A stretch of 64,000 nt of DNA from Splendidivirga corallicola (GCA_030442035.1 JAUJEA010000008.1:124001-188000), one strand, 5' to 3'; shown: positions 47,064 to 56,670, numbered from the stretch's first letter. Program-made: numbers and translations. Notes: generated from the letters alone by a model not told the origin.

Positions 47064-47798
47064 ATGAATAAATTAAGAATTTTAATTGTTGAAGACGATA
47101 TTTTAACTGCGGAACGTATCGCAGAACAGTTGACCAGCATGGGGCACAGGATCACTGGAAAAGTAGTTTCCGGTGAGGATGCCATCAGCGCTGTTGACAA
47201 TGATTTGCCTGATCTGATCTTATTGGATATAAAACTGAGAGGGGTGCTGGATGGCATTCAAACTGCTGAAATCATCAAACAAAAAGCGGATATACCCATT
47301 ATTTATCTCACTGCTTACTCAGACAAAAGTACAATAGAAAGAGCCAGCCGAACACATCCCGCCTATTTTTTGCCGAAACCATATACCATAAAAAATCTTT
47401 CTGTGGCCATTGAGTTCGTATTCATGGGAATGAAAACAGGTTCCGATTTGCTTTTTCCTGTTTATCTCATGAATGACAGGATCTTTATTAAAAACCAGGA
47501 CGTCTTTGAGAAGCTAATGATTTCGGATATTCTATGGGTTCAGGCTTCCAGAAGTTGGGTTGAAATCTTTACAACCGACGAAAGGAAGTACACTTTGTCC
47601 ATGAATCTTTCCAAATTCAGTGCTCAGGTTACCTGTACCCCACTCATTCGAGTCAACCAGTCCTATATTGTAAATATAGATCACATCGAAGCCTTTCAGG
47701 GTAATATATTAATTATCCAAGGTGAGCGTATTTCCATCAGTAAAGTTTATGCAAAGGATTTCATGGAACATTTCAAAATTATAAAGACGGTACAATAA
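47064..47798 (+). CDS. LytTR response regulator (partner of TPR kinase)
   Basis: 244 residues from the ATG at 47064, which lies 14 bases after the kinase stop; an earlier TTG overlaps the kinase. The receiver domain has the ED pair near 10-11, Asp55 in LLDIKLRG, TAYSD and the FLPKPYTIK loop. The LytTR domain starts near residue 145 and contains RVNQSYIVNIDHIE. Paired with the TPR-HisKA_2 kinase immediately upstream. Target genes unknown; a 460-base non-coding stretch follows. Confidence 0.93.
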   Translation: MNKLRILIVEDDILTAERIAEQLTSMGHRITGKVVSGEDAISAVDNDLPDLILLDIKLRGVLDGIQTAEIIKQKADIPIIYLTAYSDKSTIERASRTHPAYFLPKPYTIKNLSVAIEFVFMGMKTGSDLLFPVYLMNDRIFIKNQDVFEKLMISDILWVQASRSWVEIFTTDERKYTLSMNLSKFSAQVTCTPLIRVNQSYIVNIDHIEAFQGNILIIQGERISISKVYAKDFMEHFKIIKTVQ

Positions 47799-48472
47799 AA
47801 ATCCAAGAATTCTGACATAAGCCCTGTTAAAAAACAAAGGCATTACAATAAACACAAATTCAGTGATTTTGAGCATTTAGTCCGAAAATTACACAACAGG
47901 AAAAATTTTGTGGATATAATGAACACATTGGTGAAGAAAAACAGAACCTCTGCAAAATAGATTTTCCATACATTAATAGTTCTTCTATATTTCGAAAGTG
48001 CTCAATTGTATTTTTCAAATATGATTGAGTGATCCAAAAGGATCTTTGCTCAAATAAAAAACAAAAATACAATTTGCTTGGAATTTTGATTAGAGTCTTG
48101 TTCTGATGAATAAGATCAAGGCTATTTCAATTGGCAATAAAGTCATAGATAATTTACTATGTTTTTTTAAGCCAATGTGAAATATGCAATTAGTTTAAAT
48201 TCGTCAGGGGCACTTAGCTATCCGGGTTAGAAAAAGTCAAATACCGCCTAATACCATATATGGGCTTCGCAACTTTTTGGTGCGGAGCCTTTTTTCTTTA
48301 AAGTTATCAGGGAAATAAATTTAAAAGGCCAGAATTAATACAATTAATGGATCAAGCGGAATTTCTTGAGTAGTTAAGTTTAATTCAAAGAGTAGAGCCT
48401 TGAGAAAGATTTCCACCAATATTTTATTGTTGTGCACATGCTGATACTGATGTCCTTTTTGCCTGATCCCAA
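47799..48472. other. Long non-coding stretch ending in an orphan terminator
   Basis: About 670 bases without a credible gene. A strong rho-independent terminator lies at 48263-48300, about 465 bases after the LytTR stop. Between 48180 and 48260 there is a compact non-coding segment with GGGGCACTTAGC and CCGGGTTAG, so a small RNA ending at this terminator is possible. The 70-codon minus frame at 47860-48072 has no supporting features. Confidence 0.5.
48263..48300 (+). terminator. Strong rho-independent terminator (+ strand)
   Basis: GGCTTCGCA pairs with TGCGGAGCC (one G-U pair) around a 9-nt loop and is followed by TTTTTTCTTT. There is no plus-strand gene within 460 bases upstream. It would end a long 3' UTR of the TPR kinase/LytTR operon or a separate small RNA. 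Confidence 0.85.
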
Positions 48473-48910
48473 TTAACTCTCCTCAAGCAACTTCTTCATT
48501 CTTCCAAAATCTTCTTTATGTCTCTTTAAGAAAGCCCTTTTCATTAGCGGGCTCATGATGCGGAAAAACAACTTATGAAATGTCACGTCAACATGCGATA
48601 TCAAAGAGGTTGAATGATGGTCCGCTTTTTCCAGAACATTTTTAACATTGATCGACATTGTTTCATGGAAGGACACATAATGTAAACATCTGTTTTCTAC
48701 TACTTTTACAACATCAATCAAGAATTCAATTTCTCTACCCTTCTCCTCATATATATGCTTCACTTGAGAGCCTTCTTCCCCTGGAAAACCACTCACAATT
48801 TCCAGTTTTTTAAAACCTTTTGACCATTTTCCGATATCATCAGGATTTGAAAGTAACTTCCATACAATGTCTCTAGGCTTATTAATAATAATAGTACATT
48901 GATATTTCAT
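48473..48910 (-). CDS. SRPBCC family protein
   Basis: 145 residues with a Bet v1/START-like opening (CTIIINKPRDIVWKLLSNPDDIGKWS), strand-rich middle and a C-terminal amphipathic helix (KRHKEDFGRMKKLLEE). Likely a small ligand-binding protein; no ligand assigned. It is the last gene of the LuxR/DUF4199/SRPBCC unit on the minus strand, 21 bases after the DUF4199 gene. Confidence 0.85.
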   Translation of the reverse strand: MKYQCTIIINKPRDIVWKLLSNPDDIGKWSKGFKKLEIVSGFPGEEGSQVKHIYEEKGREIEFLIDVVKVVENRCLHYVSFHETMSINVKNVLEKADHHSTSLISHVDVTFHKLFFRIMSPLMKRAFLKRHKEDFGRMKKLLEES

Positions 48911-48931
48911 CGTTCATTTTCCAGTTTGAAA

Positions 48932-49453
48932 TTATAATCCAGGTTCAGAATCTTTTTCTTTTTTCTGCAAAAAGATTGCTGCAATAATGGTACATATGAA
49001 GCCTCCCAGAAAGGTAAACAGAGTCATTACCAAAAAATGCAACCATGGATTAGAGAACATTGATAACTGAGTATTCAGATGTTTTTCCAATTGCTCAAAT
49101 TCCTGAGCGCTTAAACCCGAACCGGCTTTACCAATCTCATATTGATACCAGCGATCAAAAAAATCAGGATCAATAAAAGTAGTATAAAAAAGATCGATTG
49201 CTCCAGATAAGACGGAGGGTAAAACAATGATCAATACGCCTATTTTCAAGCCCTGGGCAAAGCTCAAAGCACCTTTTTTTAGCTTATCCCGATATTCCTT
49301 AATTCCAAGATAGATGAATATAAAAAAGAAAAGAAAGCCCCCGTATCCTACTATTTCACCTATTTCAAATCCAAAAAATAGGTTTGTTACCAAAAAAGTT
49401 GCAGCGCCACCCAGGGCAGCATACATACTCCATTTTAACACGATAAATTTCAT
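48932..49453 (-). CDS. DUF4199 membrane protein
   Basis: 173 residues with four membrane helices (about 6-27, 33-50, 68-88 and 133-157). The LKKGALSFAQGLKIGVLI stretch and FYTTFIDPDFFD loop are characteristic of DUF4199, a Bacteroidota family. It commonly follows a LuxR-type regulator, as it does here. No enzymatic function is known. Confidence 0.88.
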   Translation of the reverse strand: MKFIVLKWSMYAALGGAATFLVTNLFFGFEIGEIVGYGGFLFFFIFIYLGIKEYRDKLKKGALSFAQGLKIGVLIIVLPSVLSGAIDLFYTTFIDPDFFDRWYQYEIGKAGSGLSAQEFEQLEKHLNTQLSMFSNPWLHFLVMTLFTFLGGFICTIIAAIFLQKKEKDSEPGL

Positions 49454-49662
49454 ATGCTTATGGTTATTCTTATGAATAAATTAAAATCCAAAAAAATCAT
49501 AGTATTGTTTTGAGTTCCTGAATCCTCAAGGATCCATGGAAACAAATAAAGGAAAGGAGCACAGAAAATGGGGTATACTTTCGTACCGTTTTGATTATTT
49601 CTACTAAAGTATCCGTCTCAATTATTGGAAGAAGCCCAATAAATCCAAAAAATGGGCAGAAA

Positions 49663-50106
49663 TCACTCTACTATCCGAAGATCCTTAGCTATTCGAATGG
49701 CCTCTGTTCGTCTTTTGGCATTTAACTTCAAAAGCAGGCTTGACACATGTTTTTTTACTGTGCTTTCGGTAACGAAAAGTTTATCAGCTATCTCTTGGTT
49801 AGAAAGACCCAAAGCAATCAATGGCAGAATTTCAGACTCCCTTCTACTCAATCCTAACTTTTCAATCTGTTGTTTATCAATAACCCTAGATCGGCTAGGT
49901 CGACTCTTTTGATAAAGGAATTTCCGGGTTAAATAAACTCCCATGATAAAAAATAACAGCGCAAAAAATCCAATTAAAAAATCGGCCAGATCACCACCAC
50001 TGATAAAAGAAAATCTACTCAGTCTGTAGAATATAAGACTGGCAACTATTAAAAGGCTAAAGCTTAAAACAAGTTGTCTCAAAGAAACTAATGGTTCTAA
50101 TTTCAT
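49663..50106 (-). CDS. Membrane-tethered LuxR-type regulator
   Basis: 147 residues. Two membrane helices occupy about 10-28 and 39-60, then a basic linker and a LuxR helix-turn-helix (about 82-140): LGLSRRESEILPLIALGLSN, then EIADKLFVTESTVKKHVSSL. No receiver domain is present, so the protein is a one-component regulator held in the membrane and perhaps released by proteolysis or acting in place. It leads a unit with DUF4199 and SRPBCC genes. Confidence 0.9.
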   Translation of the reverse strand: MKLEPLVSLRQLVLSFSLLIVASLIFYRLSRFSFISGGDLADFLIGFFALLFFIMGVYLTRKFLYQKSRPSRSRVIDKQQIEKLGLSRRESEILPLIALGLSNQEIADKLFVTESTVKKHVSSLLLKLNAKRRTEAIRIAKDLRIVE

Positions 50107-50556
50107 TAACCTAAGATAATCGATAAATCCGCTATTTTCATAGTTACCTGTTTAACCCAGGCAAATAAACACTTGGCAGATTCATAAGATTTATATATTT
50201 TCGTCCCAGATGAGGTTTTGAGGCAATTCAGCCCGTTACATTTCCAACATTAGGGAAGAAAATTGGGAAACTGTGACCACCTCTTGCAGCAATGCATGCC
50301 CTAATCATTTGTCTAACTAAATGATTAAGGACTATGCAAATTCAGAAATCCTATCGCACGCTAACTTATTCCCTGATCTATTCTGATTTCATTAAACATA
50401 GGCAGTGGTATTACCATTCATCTGTATTTAACTATGTTTCTGCTATTTCTTCGAAAATTTCGAGGCCAATAAAAATTTCATTTAAAAATGATAGCAAACA
50501 AGCGAAAGAACAAAAAACGACTGTTCGATATTAGATTCCGCAAAAAAGGAAAACAA
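50107..50556. other. Intergenic with a candidate operator
   Basis: About 450 bases before the amino-acid cluster. TAATCATTT (50302-50310) and AAATGATTA (50319-50327) form a perfect 9-base inverted repeat with an 8-base spacer, a possible operator for the three-enzyme cluster. A 66-codon plus-strand frame (50334-50534) has no supporting features. Confidence 0.45.
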
Positions 50557-51522
50557 ATGAGTGGGCCCAGTATAACCGATCTTTCATCAATCAAAAAGGC
50601 ATTGTCTCATATCGACACTATCAGTATTATGGAAGAGGGTTTTATTGCTTATTCCAATGGAGAGGTCGTAGTTCCCCCGGTTGGGGAAATGCTCTTCTCT
50701 GATCCTCCCGGAGATGTTCACATCAAATATGGTTATATCAAACATGATGATTTTTATGTGATCAAAATTGCATCAGGTTTTTACCAGAATTCTCAGCTAG
50801 GTTTACCTTCCAGTCAGGGAATGATGCTCTTATTCAACCAAAAAACCGGAGAACTACAATCCATACTTTTGGATGAAGGGCATCTAACCGACATCAGAAC
50901 TGCTGCCGCAGGTGCTGTCGTAGCAAAACATCTGGCTCCCAAATTAATTAGTGGCATTGGGATCATTGGTACGGGGACGCAGGCCAGGCTGCAATTAGAA
51001 TACTTATCAAAGATCATTACTTGCAAAAATGTTTGGGTATGGGGTAGAAACCAAAAGAATGTTTCAAAATTTGTGGACCATTTCTCTAACACCAATCTGG
51101 AAATAAACATTGCCAGCGACATTCAGGAAATTGGAGAATATTGCAATCTAATTGTCACCACAACTCCCTCTACCTCTCCATTGCTCAAAGCTTCCTATAT
51201 CAAACCAGGAACACATATAACCGCCATGGGTTCTGATACATCTGATAAAATTGAATTGGAGCCCGCTCTTTTGGGCAAAGCCGATCTGATCATTTCCGAT
51301 AGTATTTCTCAGTCGGAAACAAGAGGTGAAATTTTTCAGGCAAGAAAAAACAACGTCCCATTGGATAACAAATTGGTCGAGTTAGGCAATACGCTCAGTG
51401 GTAAAATACCAGGCAGGCAGGATGATCAACAAATTACCATAGCTGATCTGACAGGTGTTGCCGTACAGGACATTCAAATAGCTAAAGCCGTTTTTAAACA
51501 AGTAAAAAATGAAAACTTTTGA
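50557..51522 (+). CDS. Ornithine cyclodeaminase / mu-crystallin family protein
   Basis: 321 residues from the ATG at 50557, preceded by an AAAAGGAAA stretch; the longer frame from 50488 adds a basic tail unlikely to be real. The NAD-binding part has GIGIIGTGTQARLQLEYLS (glycine-rich loop), and the family segment VIKIASGFYQNSQLGLPSSQG precedes it. Members are OCD, alanine dehydrogenases and ketimine reductases, so the substrate is undetermined. First gene of a cluster with an aminotransferase and a PLP decarboxylase, overlapping the former by 14 bases. Confidence 0.9.
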   Translation: MSGPSITDLSSIKKALSHIDTISIMEEGFIAYSNGEVVVPPVGEMLFSDPPGDVHIKYGYIKHDDFYVIKIASGFYQNSQLGLPSSQGMMLLFNQKTGELQSILLDEGHLTDIRTAAAGAVVAKHLAPKLISGIGIIGTGTQARLQLEYLSKIITCKNVWVWGRNQKNVSKFVDHFSNTNLEINIASDIQEIGEYCNLIVTTTPSTSPLLKASYIKPGTHITAMGSDTSDKIELEPALLGKADLIISDSISQSETRGEIFQARKNNVPLDNKLVELGNTLSGKIPGRQDDQQITIADLTGVAVQDIQIAKAVFKQVKNENF

Positions 51523-52624
51523 TTTAGAAAGAATACAATCATTGTATGAAAATACAGTGGAATATAACCTCACTGAAAGTGGGTTTCATCCATTTACCCT
51601 AAAAGAATTATTGACCGATTCACAGCTCAAAGAAGTCACACAAACGGTATTGGGCTATGGCCAGACAAATGGCTCCATTGGCCTGAGAGAAAAGATTTCA
51701 GATCTGTATCCCAAATGCCATATCGATAATATCCTTGTTACCAACGGCTCCTCAGAGGCCAATTTTATTGCTTGTCGCACACTACTGAAAAAGGATGACG
51801 AAGTAGTGGTCATGCTCCCGAATTATATGCAAATATGGGGTATTGCAGAAGACATGGGTTGTCATTTAAAAGCTTTTCATCTACAGGAACATCAGAACTG
51901 GGCTCCTGACCTGGAAGAATTAAAAAGACTTGTAACAAGCAACACAAAAATGATTGTTGTGTGCAATCCTAATAACCCAACAGGTTATACACTTACTGAA
52001 GCCGAGATGCAGGAGATTGTTGATATTGCTGATTCCGTAGGGGCGTGGATCTATGCCGATGAGGTTTACAGGGGAGCAGAATTGAATGGCAAAGAAATCA
52101 ATAGCTTTTTTGGTCTCTATGAAAAGACTTTGGTTTGCTGTGGTCTGTCCAAAGCATATGCTTTGCCAGGATTACGATTGGGTTGGCTAGTTGGTCCTGA
52201 AGAAATAGTAAGCAATGCCTGGGCATACCACGATTATACCTCTATTACAGCAGGCATTTTGAGCCATAAGGTTGGAGAAATTGCGCTATCGGCTGAAGTT
52301 CGTCCTAAGATTTTGGAGAGAAACCGAAATATGCTTAATGAAAATTTAAGAGCCATCACGCAATGGATAGAAGGTCATGATAATTTATTCCATTTTGTCC
52401 CTCCTCAGGCTGGAGGTATGGCTTTTATGCGCTATCAACTTGACATGAATTCCACAGAACTATCTAATTGGTTAAGAACAGAGAAAAGTGTATTTATCGT
52501 TCCCGGGGATTGTTACGGCATGGACAGATATTTAAGGGTGGGTATCGGTTCCGAACAAAAATACCTACTGGAAGGGTTAAATAGAATAGATGAAGCATTG
52601 AATAAAAGAGCTATTATTTCTTAA
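51509..52624 (+). CDS. Class I/II aminotransferase
   Basis: 371 residues, fold type I PLP enzyme. Motifs: GQTNGSIGLREKI near 51-63, VTNGSSEANFIA phosphate-binding loop, CNPNNPTG at 152-159, IYADEVYRG with Asp184, SKAYALPGLRLGW with PLP Lys215, and the C-terminal LRVGIG substrate-arginine box. The gene starts inside the OCD-like gene (14-base overlap) and is followed 106 bases later by a PLP decarboxylase, so the three probably act on one amino-acid series. Substrate not determinable. Confidence 0.92.
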   Translation: MKTFDLERIQSLYENTVEYNLTESGFHPFTLKELLTDSQLKEVTQTVLGYGQTNGSIGLREKISDLYPKCHIDNILVTNGSSEANFIACRTLLKKDDEVVVMLPNYMQIWGIAEDMGCHLKAFHLQEHQNWAPDLEELKRLVTSNTKMIVVCNPNNPTGYTLTEAEMQEIVDIADSVGAWIYADEVYRGAELNGKEINSFFGLYEKTLVCCGLSKAYALPGLRLGWLVGPEEIVSNAWAYHDYTSITAGILSHKVGEIALSAEVRPKILERNRNMLNENLRAITQWIEGHDNLFHFVPPQAGGMAFMRYQLDMNSTELSNWLRTEKSVFIVPGDCYGMDRYLRVGIGSEQKYLLEGLNRIDEALNKRAIIS

Positions 52625-52730
52625 TTGAATATGCTTTTGTGGAATTTGAAGTTCTCTTCTTACCGACTGCCACCCGTTCAAAATCCAAATTACAAATCGT
52701 GATATCTTACTATCTTCGCATCACAATTTG

Positions 52731-53969
52731 ATGAAATTTATTATGCCTGTTTGGAAAAAACTGAACCACGAAGAAATCAAGAAGGTTGTTTTTGAAGCAC
52801 TTGAAGAAAATGTTAATTATCACAATGAGAATGTCCTCGGTGTACCCGCTTCTCACCTCGATAACAAAGTATTTTACCAGGATGCACCTTTCTTAAAAGA
52901 AGCTCCTTTTTTATCAACACTGATCCACAATCCAAATCATATTGGTTGTCATACCCTGGGCAAATCCGAAAGCTTTTTCAGTGGCACCCAAAAAATTGAA
53001 AAGGAAGTCATCAAAATATGTGCGGAAGATATATTAAATGGTGGTAGTGATGAATATGATGGCTATGTTGCCTCCGGAGGAACAGAAGCCAATATGCAGG
53101 CCATCTGGATCTATAGGAATTATTTTATAAAAGAACATGGAGCTACTTTGAATGAGATAAGCATATTATGCTCCGAAGACAGCCATTATTCCATGAGCAA
53201 AGCAGCCAATATCTTAGGGTTGGACATCACCTATGTAAAGGTGGATGCAAAACAAAGAACCATTGATCCCAGCAGTTTAAAGGAGATATTAGCGACTAAC
53301 AAAGAGGCCGGTAAAAAATACTATATCGTCATTGCCAATATGATGACAACCATGTTTGGATCAGTAGACGATGTACAATTATATATTGATCTGTTGGAGC
53401 ACTACAATTACATCTACAAAATCCACGTCGACGGAGCTTATGGTGGCTTTTTCTATCCTTTCAGCACTAAAGAAAATGCATTGGATTTCTCTAATCCGAA
53501 AATCACCTCTGTCACACTCGATGCGCATAAAATGGTCCAGGCTCCTTATGGAACAGGTATATTCCTTATTAAAAAAGGATTTATCGAATATGCTAATACA
53601 AAGGAAGCCAGCTATGTGGAAGGAGAAGACTACACCATGATTGGCAGTAGATCGGGTGCCAATGCTGTGGCCATTTGGATGATATTGATGACCTACGGAC
53701 CTTACGGATGGGAAGAAAAAATATTGATCTTGTTGAACAGGACCAGGTGGCTTTGCGAGCAATTAGAAAAAATGAACATTGAGCACTACAGGCACAAAGA
53801 CTCAAACATTGTCACCATCAGGGCAAAAAGTCTGAATACAACCATTGCAGAGAATTACGGATTGGTCCCCGACAATCACCAGCAGCCAAAGTGGTATAAG
53901 ATTGTTGTTATGGAGCATGTGACCATAGAAAAGTTGAAGCCCTTGATAGAAGTATTGAAAAGTGCTTAA
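52731..53969 (+). CDS. Group II PLP-dependent decarboxylase
   Basis: 412 residues from the ATG at 52731. Group II decarboxylase fold: GGTEANMQAIWIYRN near 117-131, HVDGAYGGFFYPF with Asp234, and the PLP lysine in DAHKMVQAPYGTG (Lys267). It resembles L-tyrosine/L-aspartate decarboxylases of the MfnA type and some bacterial amino-acid decarboxylases more than GadB, since no long N-terminal GadB extension is present. Third gene of the cluster. Product is likely an amine or beta-amino acid; which one is unknown. Confidence 0.9.
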   Translation: MKFIMPVWKKLNHEEIKKVVFEALEENVNYHNENVLGVPASHLDNKVFYQDAPFLKEAPFLSTLIHNPNHIGCHTLGKSESFFSGTQKIEKEVIKICAEDILNGGSDEYDGYVASGGTEANMQAIWIYRNYFIKEHGATLNEISILCSEDSHYSMSKAANILGLDITYVKVDAKQRTIDPSSLKEILATNKEAGKKYYIVIANMMTTMFGSVDDVQLYIDLLEHYNYIYKIHVDGAYGGFFYPFSTKENALDFSNPKITSVTLDAHKMVQAPYGTGIFLIKKGFIEYANTKEASYVEGEDYTMIGSRSGANAVAIWMILMTYGPYGWEEKILILLNRTRWLCEQLEKMNIEHYRHKDSNIVTIRAKSLNTTIAENYGLVPDNHQQPKWYKIVVMEHVTIEKLKPLIEVLKSA

Positions 53970-54263
53970 AAAGTATTTAAGTGTATAAGTGTTAAAGGGT
54001 ATAGGATAAACTTTATCATTGGTGCGATCGGTATAGAAAATCCATTGATGATCTAAAACCAACCAATATCCGATAAACAGACCTTTCCTCAATGGCACCT
54101 ATATTCATCCTATAAACCCCTTTTTCATGATGAGCAATACATTTAAGCTTGTTCAGATCATGGCGATCACAACTAACGGTATGTATATAAATTTTACTTC
54201 ATCATCTTCTTTTCCCCCAAGCGAAAGTGCAATACATCCGATCCAGGAAAAGCTCTGCTATCA
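53970..54263. repeat. Intergenic with GTGTTAAAG-word repeat
   Basis: The first 30 bases carry AAGTATTTAAGTGTATAAGTGTTAAAG, which shares an exact 17-base word (53981-53997) with 56675-56691. Similar words occur near 29.26, 29.39 and 58.10 kb. No gene seen. No T-run terminator seen for the decarboxylase gene. Confidence 0.55.
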
Positions 54264-55579
54264 CTATTGCTGAATAAATACCTTTGAGTTTGCGCAATCA
54301 GTATCCGGTACATATTTGTAGCCATTTTGAGTTTCAAATTCAAGTGTATATAGGTTATTAGATGGTATATCAGATGGCACATCAACTTCAAAATAAACCT
54401 GTGAATCTTCAAATTTGATATCATTGAAAAAATCAAGATCAAACCCAAATTTCACACCACTCTGTTCATCGACAAAGGATGACATAACCGGACAATTTAA
54501 ACAAACAAAATTATTGAATGTATTAGGCCAAATGTTCACTCTTAGCACCTCCCCGGGGCTAATTGTATTTGTTTCAGGGCAAAATGTTATGTTAGCAATA
54601 GGTATTGTGATTTTACCCAGATTCCTTAATTCCACATCATCTTCAGTGAAGCCTTTAACCACATATTCCCCAGGCACCAAGCTGGCAGGCACTCTCGATA
54701 TCCCGAAAGCCTGTTAAAACCATCCAATGGTTCAGGTTTACTAAATAGCCAGGTGGCTTCAACATCACCAATAAATATTTTGTCTGAAAAATTATTGTTT
54801 CTAATAAAGAATCTTTGATCTGGAGTTACCAGCTCATCTAGAACTTTAAAAAAACTACTAAAGTGAAAGTCGCCAAGCGAGAAAAATTCGGCATTAGACT
54901 CATTCGCAAATTGTGGCAAGGAATTTCCAAAAGCTAAAAAAACCGAATGGTTTTCACCAGGAATACCAGTAAAATTGTTGAACACTCCCGTTATCTTATC
55001 AGCTTCCACTTTGTGGACCTTATGCACAAAACTTGCAAAATCTGAGTCGCCCATATCCATGGCTTCATAGATCCTGTAAAAATCCTTCTCTTTCGGAAAG
55101 TTTTTACCATAGATGAATATGGTATCATGGTTTTGAAAAATAATGTTGGAACTTATGGAATCTATTTGAATTCGTTTGTATTCAAATACATCTTCCAATG
55201 TTATTGGTGTGGACTCCAGATTCGTTTGAACTTCCAAATCCAGAACAGTTTCATTTCCCTCAACAATGGGAACCATGAAAAACAATTCATTTTCCGTATT
55301 CAACTCATTCAGGATGATCGCCTCCTGATCATTAAGTCTTACAGAACCTAAACTAAAGGGGCGAGGGTTAGCAAGTTCAATACGGATAGTATCAAAAGGT
55401 ATACCGCTCGATGGTGTTATTGATATCACCATCTCCTCTTTTTCTTCTTGGGGATCGGTTGTTTCACTATCATCCTTGCATCCCAATAGACCGAAAATGA
55501 AACACACCAACAACATCTTTGCATTAATTATCCTCTTAATTGCTATTATTTGGAAGTAAAAAGCAAACATATCTTTCAT
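54264..55579 (-). pseudogene. Frameshifted lipoprotein (IPT/TIG-like)
   Basis: Two overlapping minus-strand frames continue one protein. The first frame (start at 55579 or the lipoprotein-signal start at 55516, lipobox LLGC) has an IPT/TIG-like strand-rich part (ITPSSGIPFDTIRIELANP). It reads until about 54703, where it diverges; frame 2 continues from GISRVPASLVPGEYVVKG to 54264. Restoring one base near 54701-54706 (bases ...CTTTC|GGGATATCG... on the minus strand) joins RLS to GISRVPASLV without a stop. A single-base deletion or a sequencing error is the simplest explanation. Surface binding protein, function unknown. Confidence 0.8.
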
Positions 55580-55837
55580 AAGATTTATATTCTTTAGTTA
55601 AATGATTATAGGTTTGATCCAGTATTGAAATTCAAAAAAGATCTTCAAGCCTTATTAATGTTTTCAACAAGGATGATTGTTCGTAATCGTGCCAGGCATA
55701 AAGGGCCTGAATAACGAAAATGATTAATTAAAAGTATCTCATCGAACAGCGATTTTTTGATTATTGTATTAAATCAGTTTCAAAAATAGCTACTGTGATC
55801 AGCTGGTAATTGTAAAAATCGGAACTATGTAAGGTCT

Positions 55838-56644
55838 TTAGTATAGTTTAAACTTTCCGGATACCGATTCGGTATCATCCAATAGTTCTCCTGGTGTTTT
55901 ATAGCATAATTTCCTGAAATCCTTAATAAAGTGGGCCTGGTCATGATATCCCAATTCGTGGGCTATGTAAGTCAGGTTCTTATATTCTCCACGCTCTTTT
56001 ATTAATTGGATCCCATGATTGAATCTTACCAGTTGAATGAATCTTTTGGGGGACATTCCCAGGGATTTTCTAAAAAGGTTATTCAGGTGCCGTGTACTAC
56101 AACCTGTCATTTTCGACAATTCCTCAATACTGCTATTATATTTTTTTATCTCCGTAACCTTTTTGTAAACCAGATAAACCTCTTCATTTATCGGATTTTT
56201 CTTCAACTGTTGCAGTATAAATGTTTCAAACTTCTTAAGAATTTCTTCATTTGACATTTCACGAAACCCATCCAATGAAAAGGATTCGGATTCTTCAATT
56301 CGTAAACATCTGTTTACAAACCTGTTCGGACCATCTTTAAAAAGGGCCTCCAGATAGATTGGAAAAATTGCCATACCTACCGACCTTATTTTTTTATGAG
56401 TATATTCCGCTAATGTATTCATATAGCTCACATAAAGTCCGTTGGTAATTAACAAGTTTTCATCCATTCCCAAAAATTGCGTGTTGAAATCCTCCTCTGC
56501 TTGCATGTAAAACAGATAAGCCATGCCACTGGGTAAAAAATAGTCGCTTCGAACAATGTCTTCATCATACTCATAAACAAAAGAATTTTTAATAACTGGG
56601 GTCAGCTCCTGATTCGGAGGGATTTCAAAATATTTTGTGGGCAT
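55838..56644 (-). CDS. AraC family regulator
   Basis: 268 residues. The C-terminal AraC domain (about 160-260) has MTGCSTRHLNNLFRKSLGMSP and YIAHELGYHDQAHFIKDFRK helix-turn-helix motifs. The N-terminal part is a sensing domain of the DUF6597-like type (NQELTPVIKNSFVYEYDED). It stands between the frameshifted lipoprotein gene and dinB with 99 bases to the latter. No obvious target. Confidence 0.9.
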   Translation of the reverse strand: MPTKYFEIPPNQELTPVIKNSFVYEYDEDIVRSDYFLPSGMAYLFYMQAEEDFNTQFLGMDENLLITNGLYVSYMNTLAEYTHKKIRSVGMAIFPIYLEALFKDGPNRFVNRCLRIEESESFSLDGFREMSNEEILKKFETFILQQLKKNPINEEVYLVYKKVTEIKKYNSSIEELSKMTGCSTRHLNNLFRKSLGMSPKRFIQLVRFNHGIQLIKERGEYKNLTYIAHELGYHDQAHFIKDFRKLCYKTPGELLDDTESVSGKFKLY

Positions 56645-56670
56645 TTTTCAGGCAATTCATTTAAAAAGCG

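Noticed and set aside
47860-48072. 70-codon minus-strand frame
   Set aside because: No recognisable features and placed in the 3' region of the LytTR gene; more likely non-coding.
50334-50534. 66-codon plus-strand frame before the OCD-like gene
   Set aside because: No motif and no known family, and it partly overlaps the longer, unlikely N-terminus of the next gene.
54690-54720. Programmed frameshift in the IPT/TIG-like lipoprotein
   Set aside because: No slippery heptamer or stimulatory hairpin was seen; a simple base loss explains the data better.
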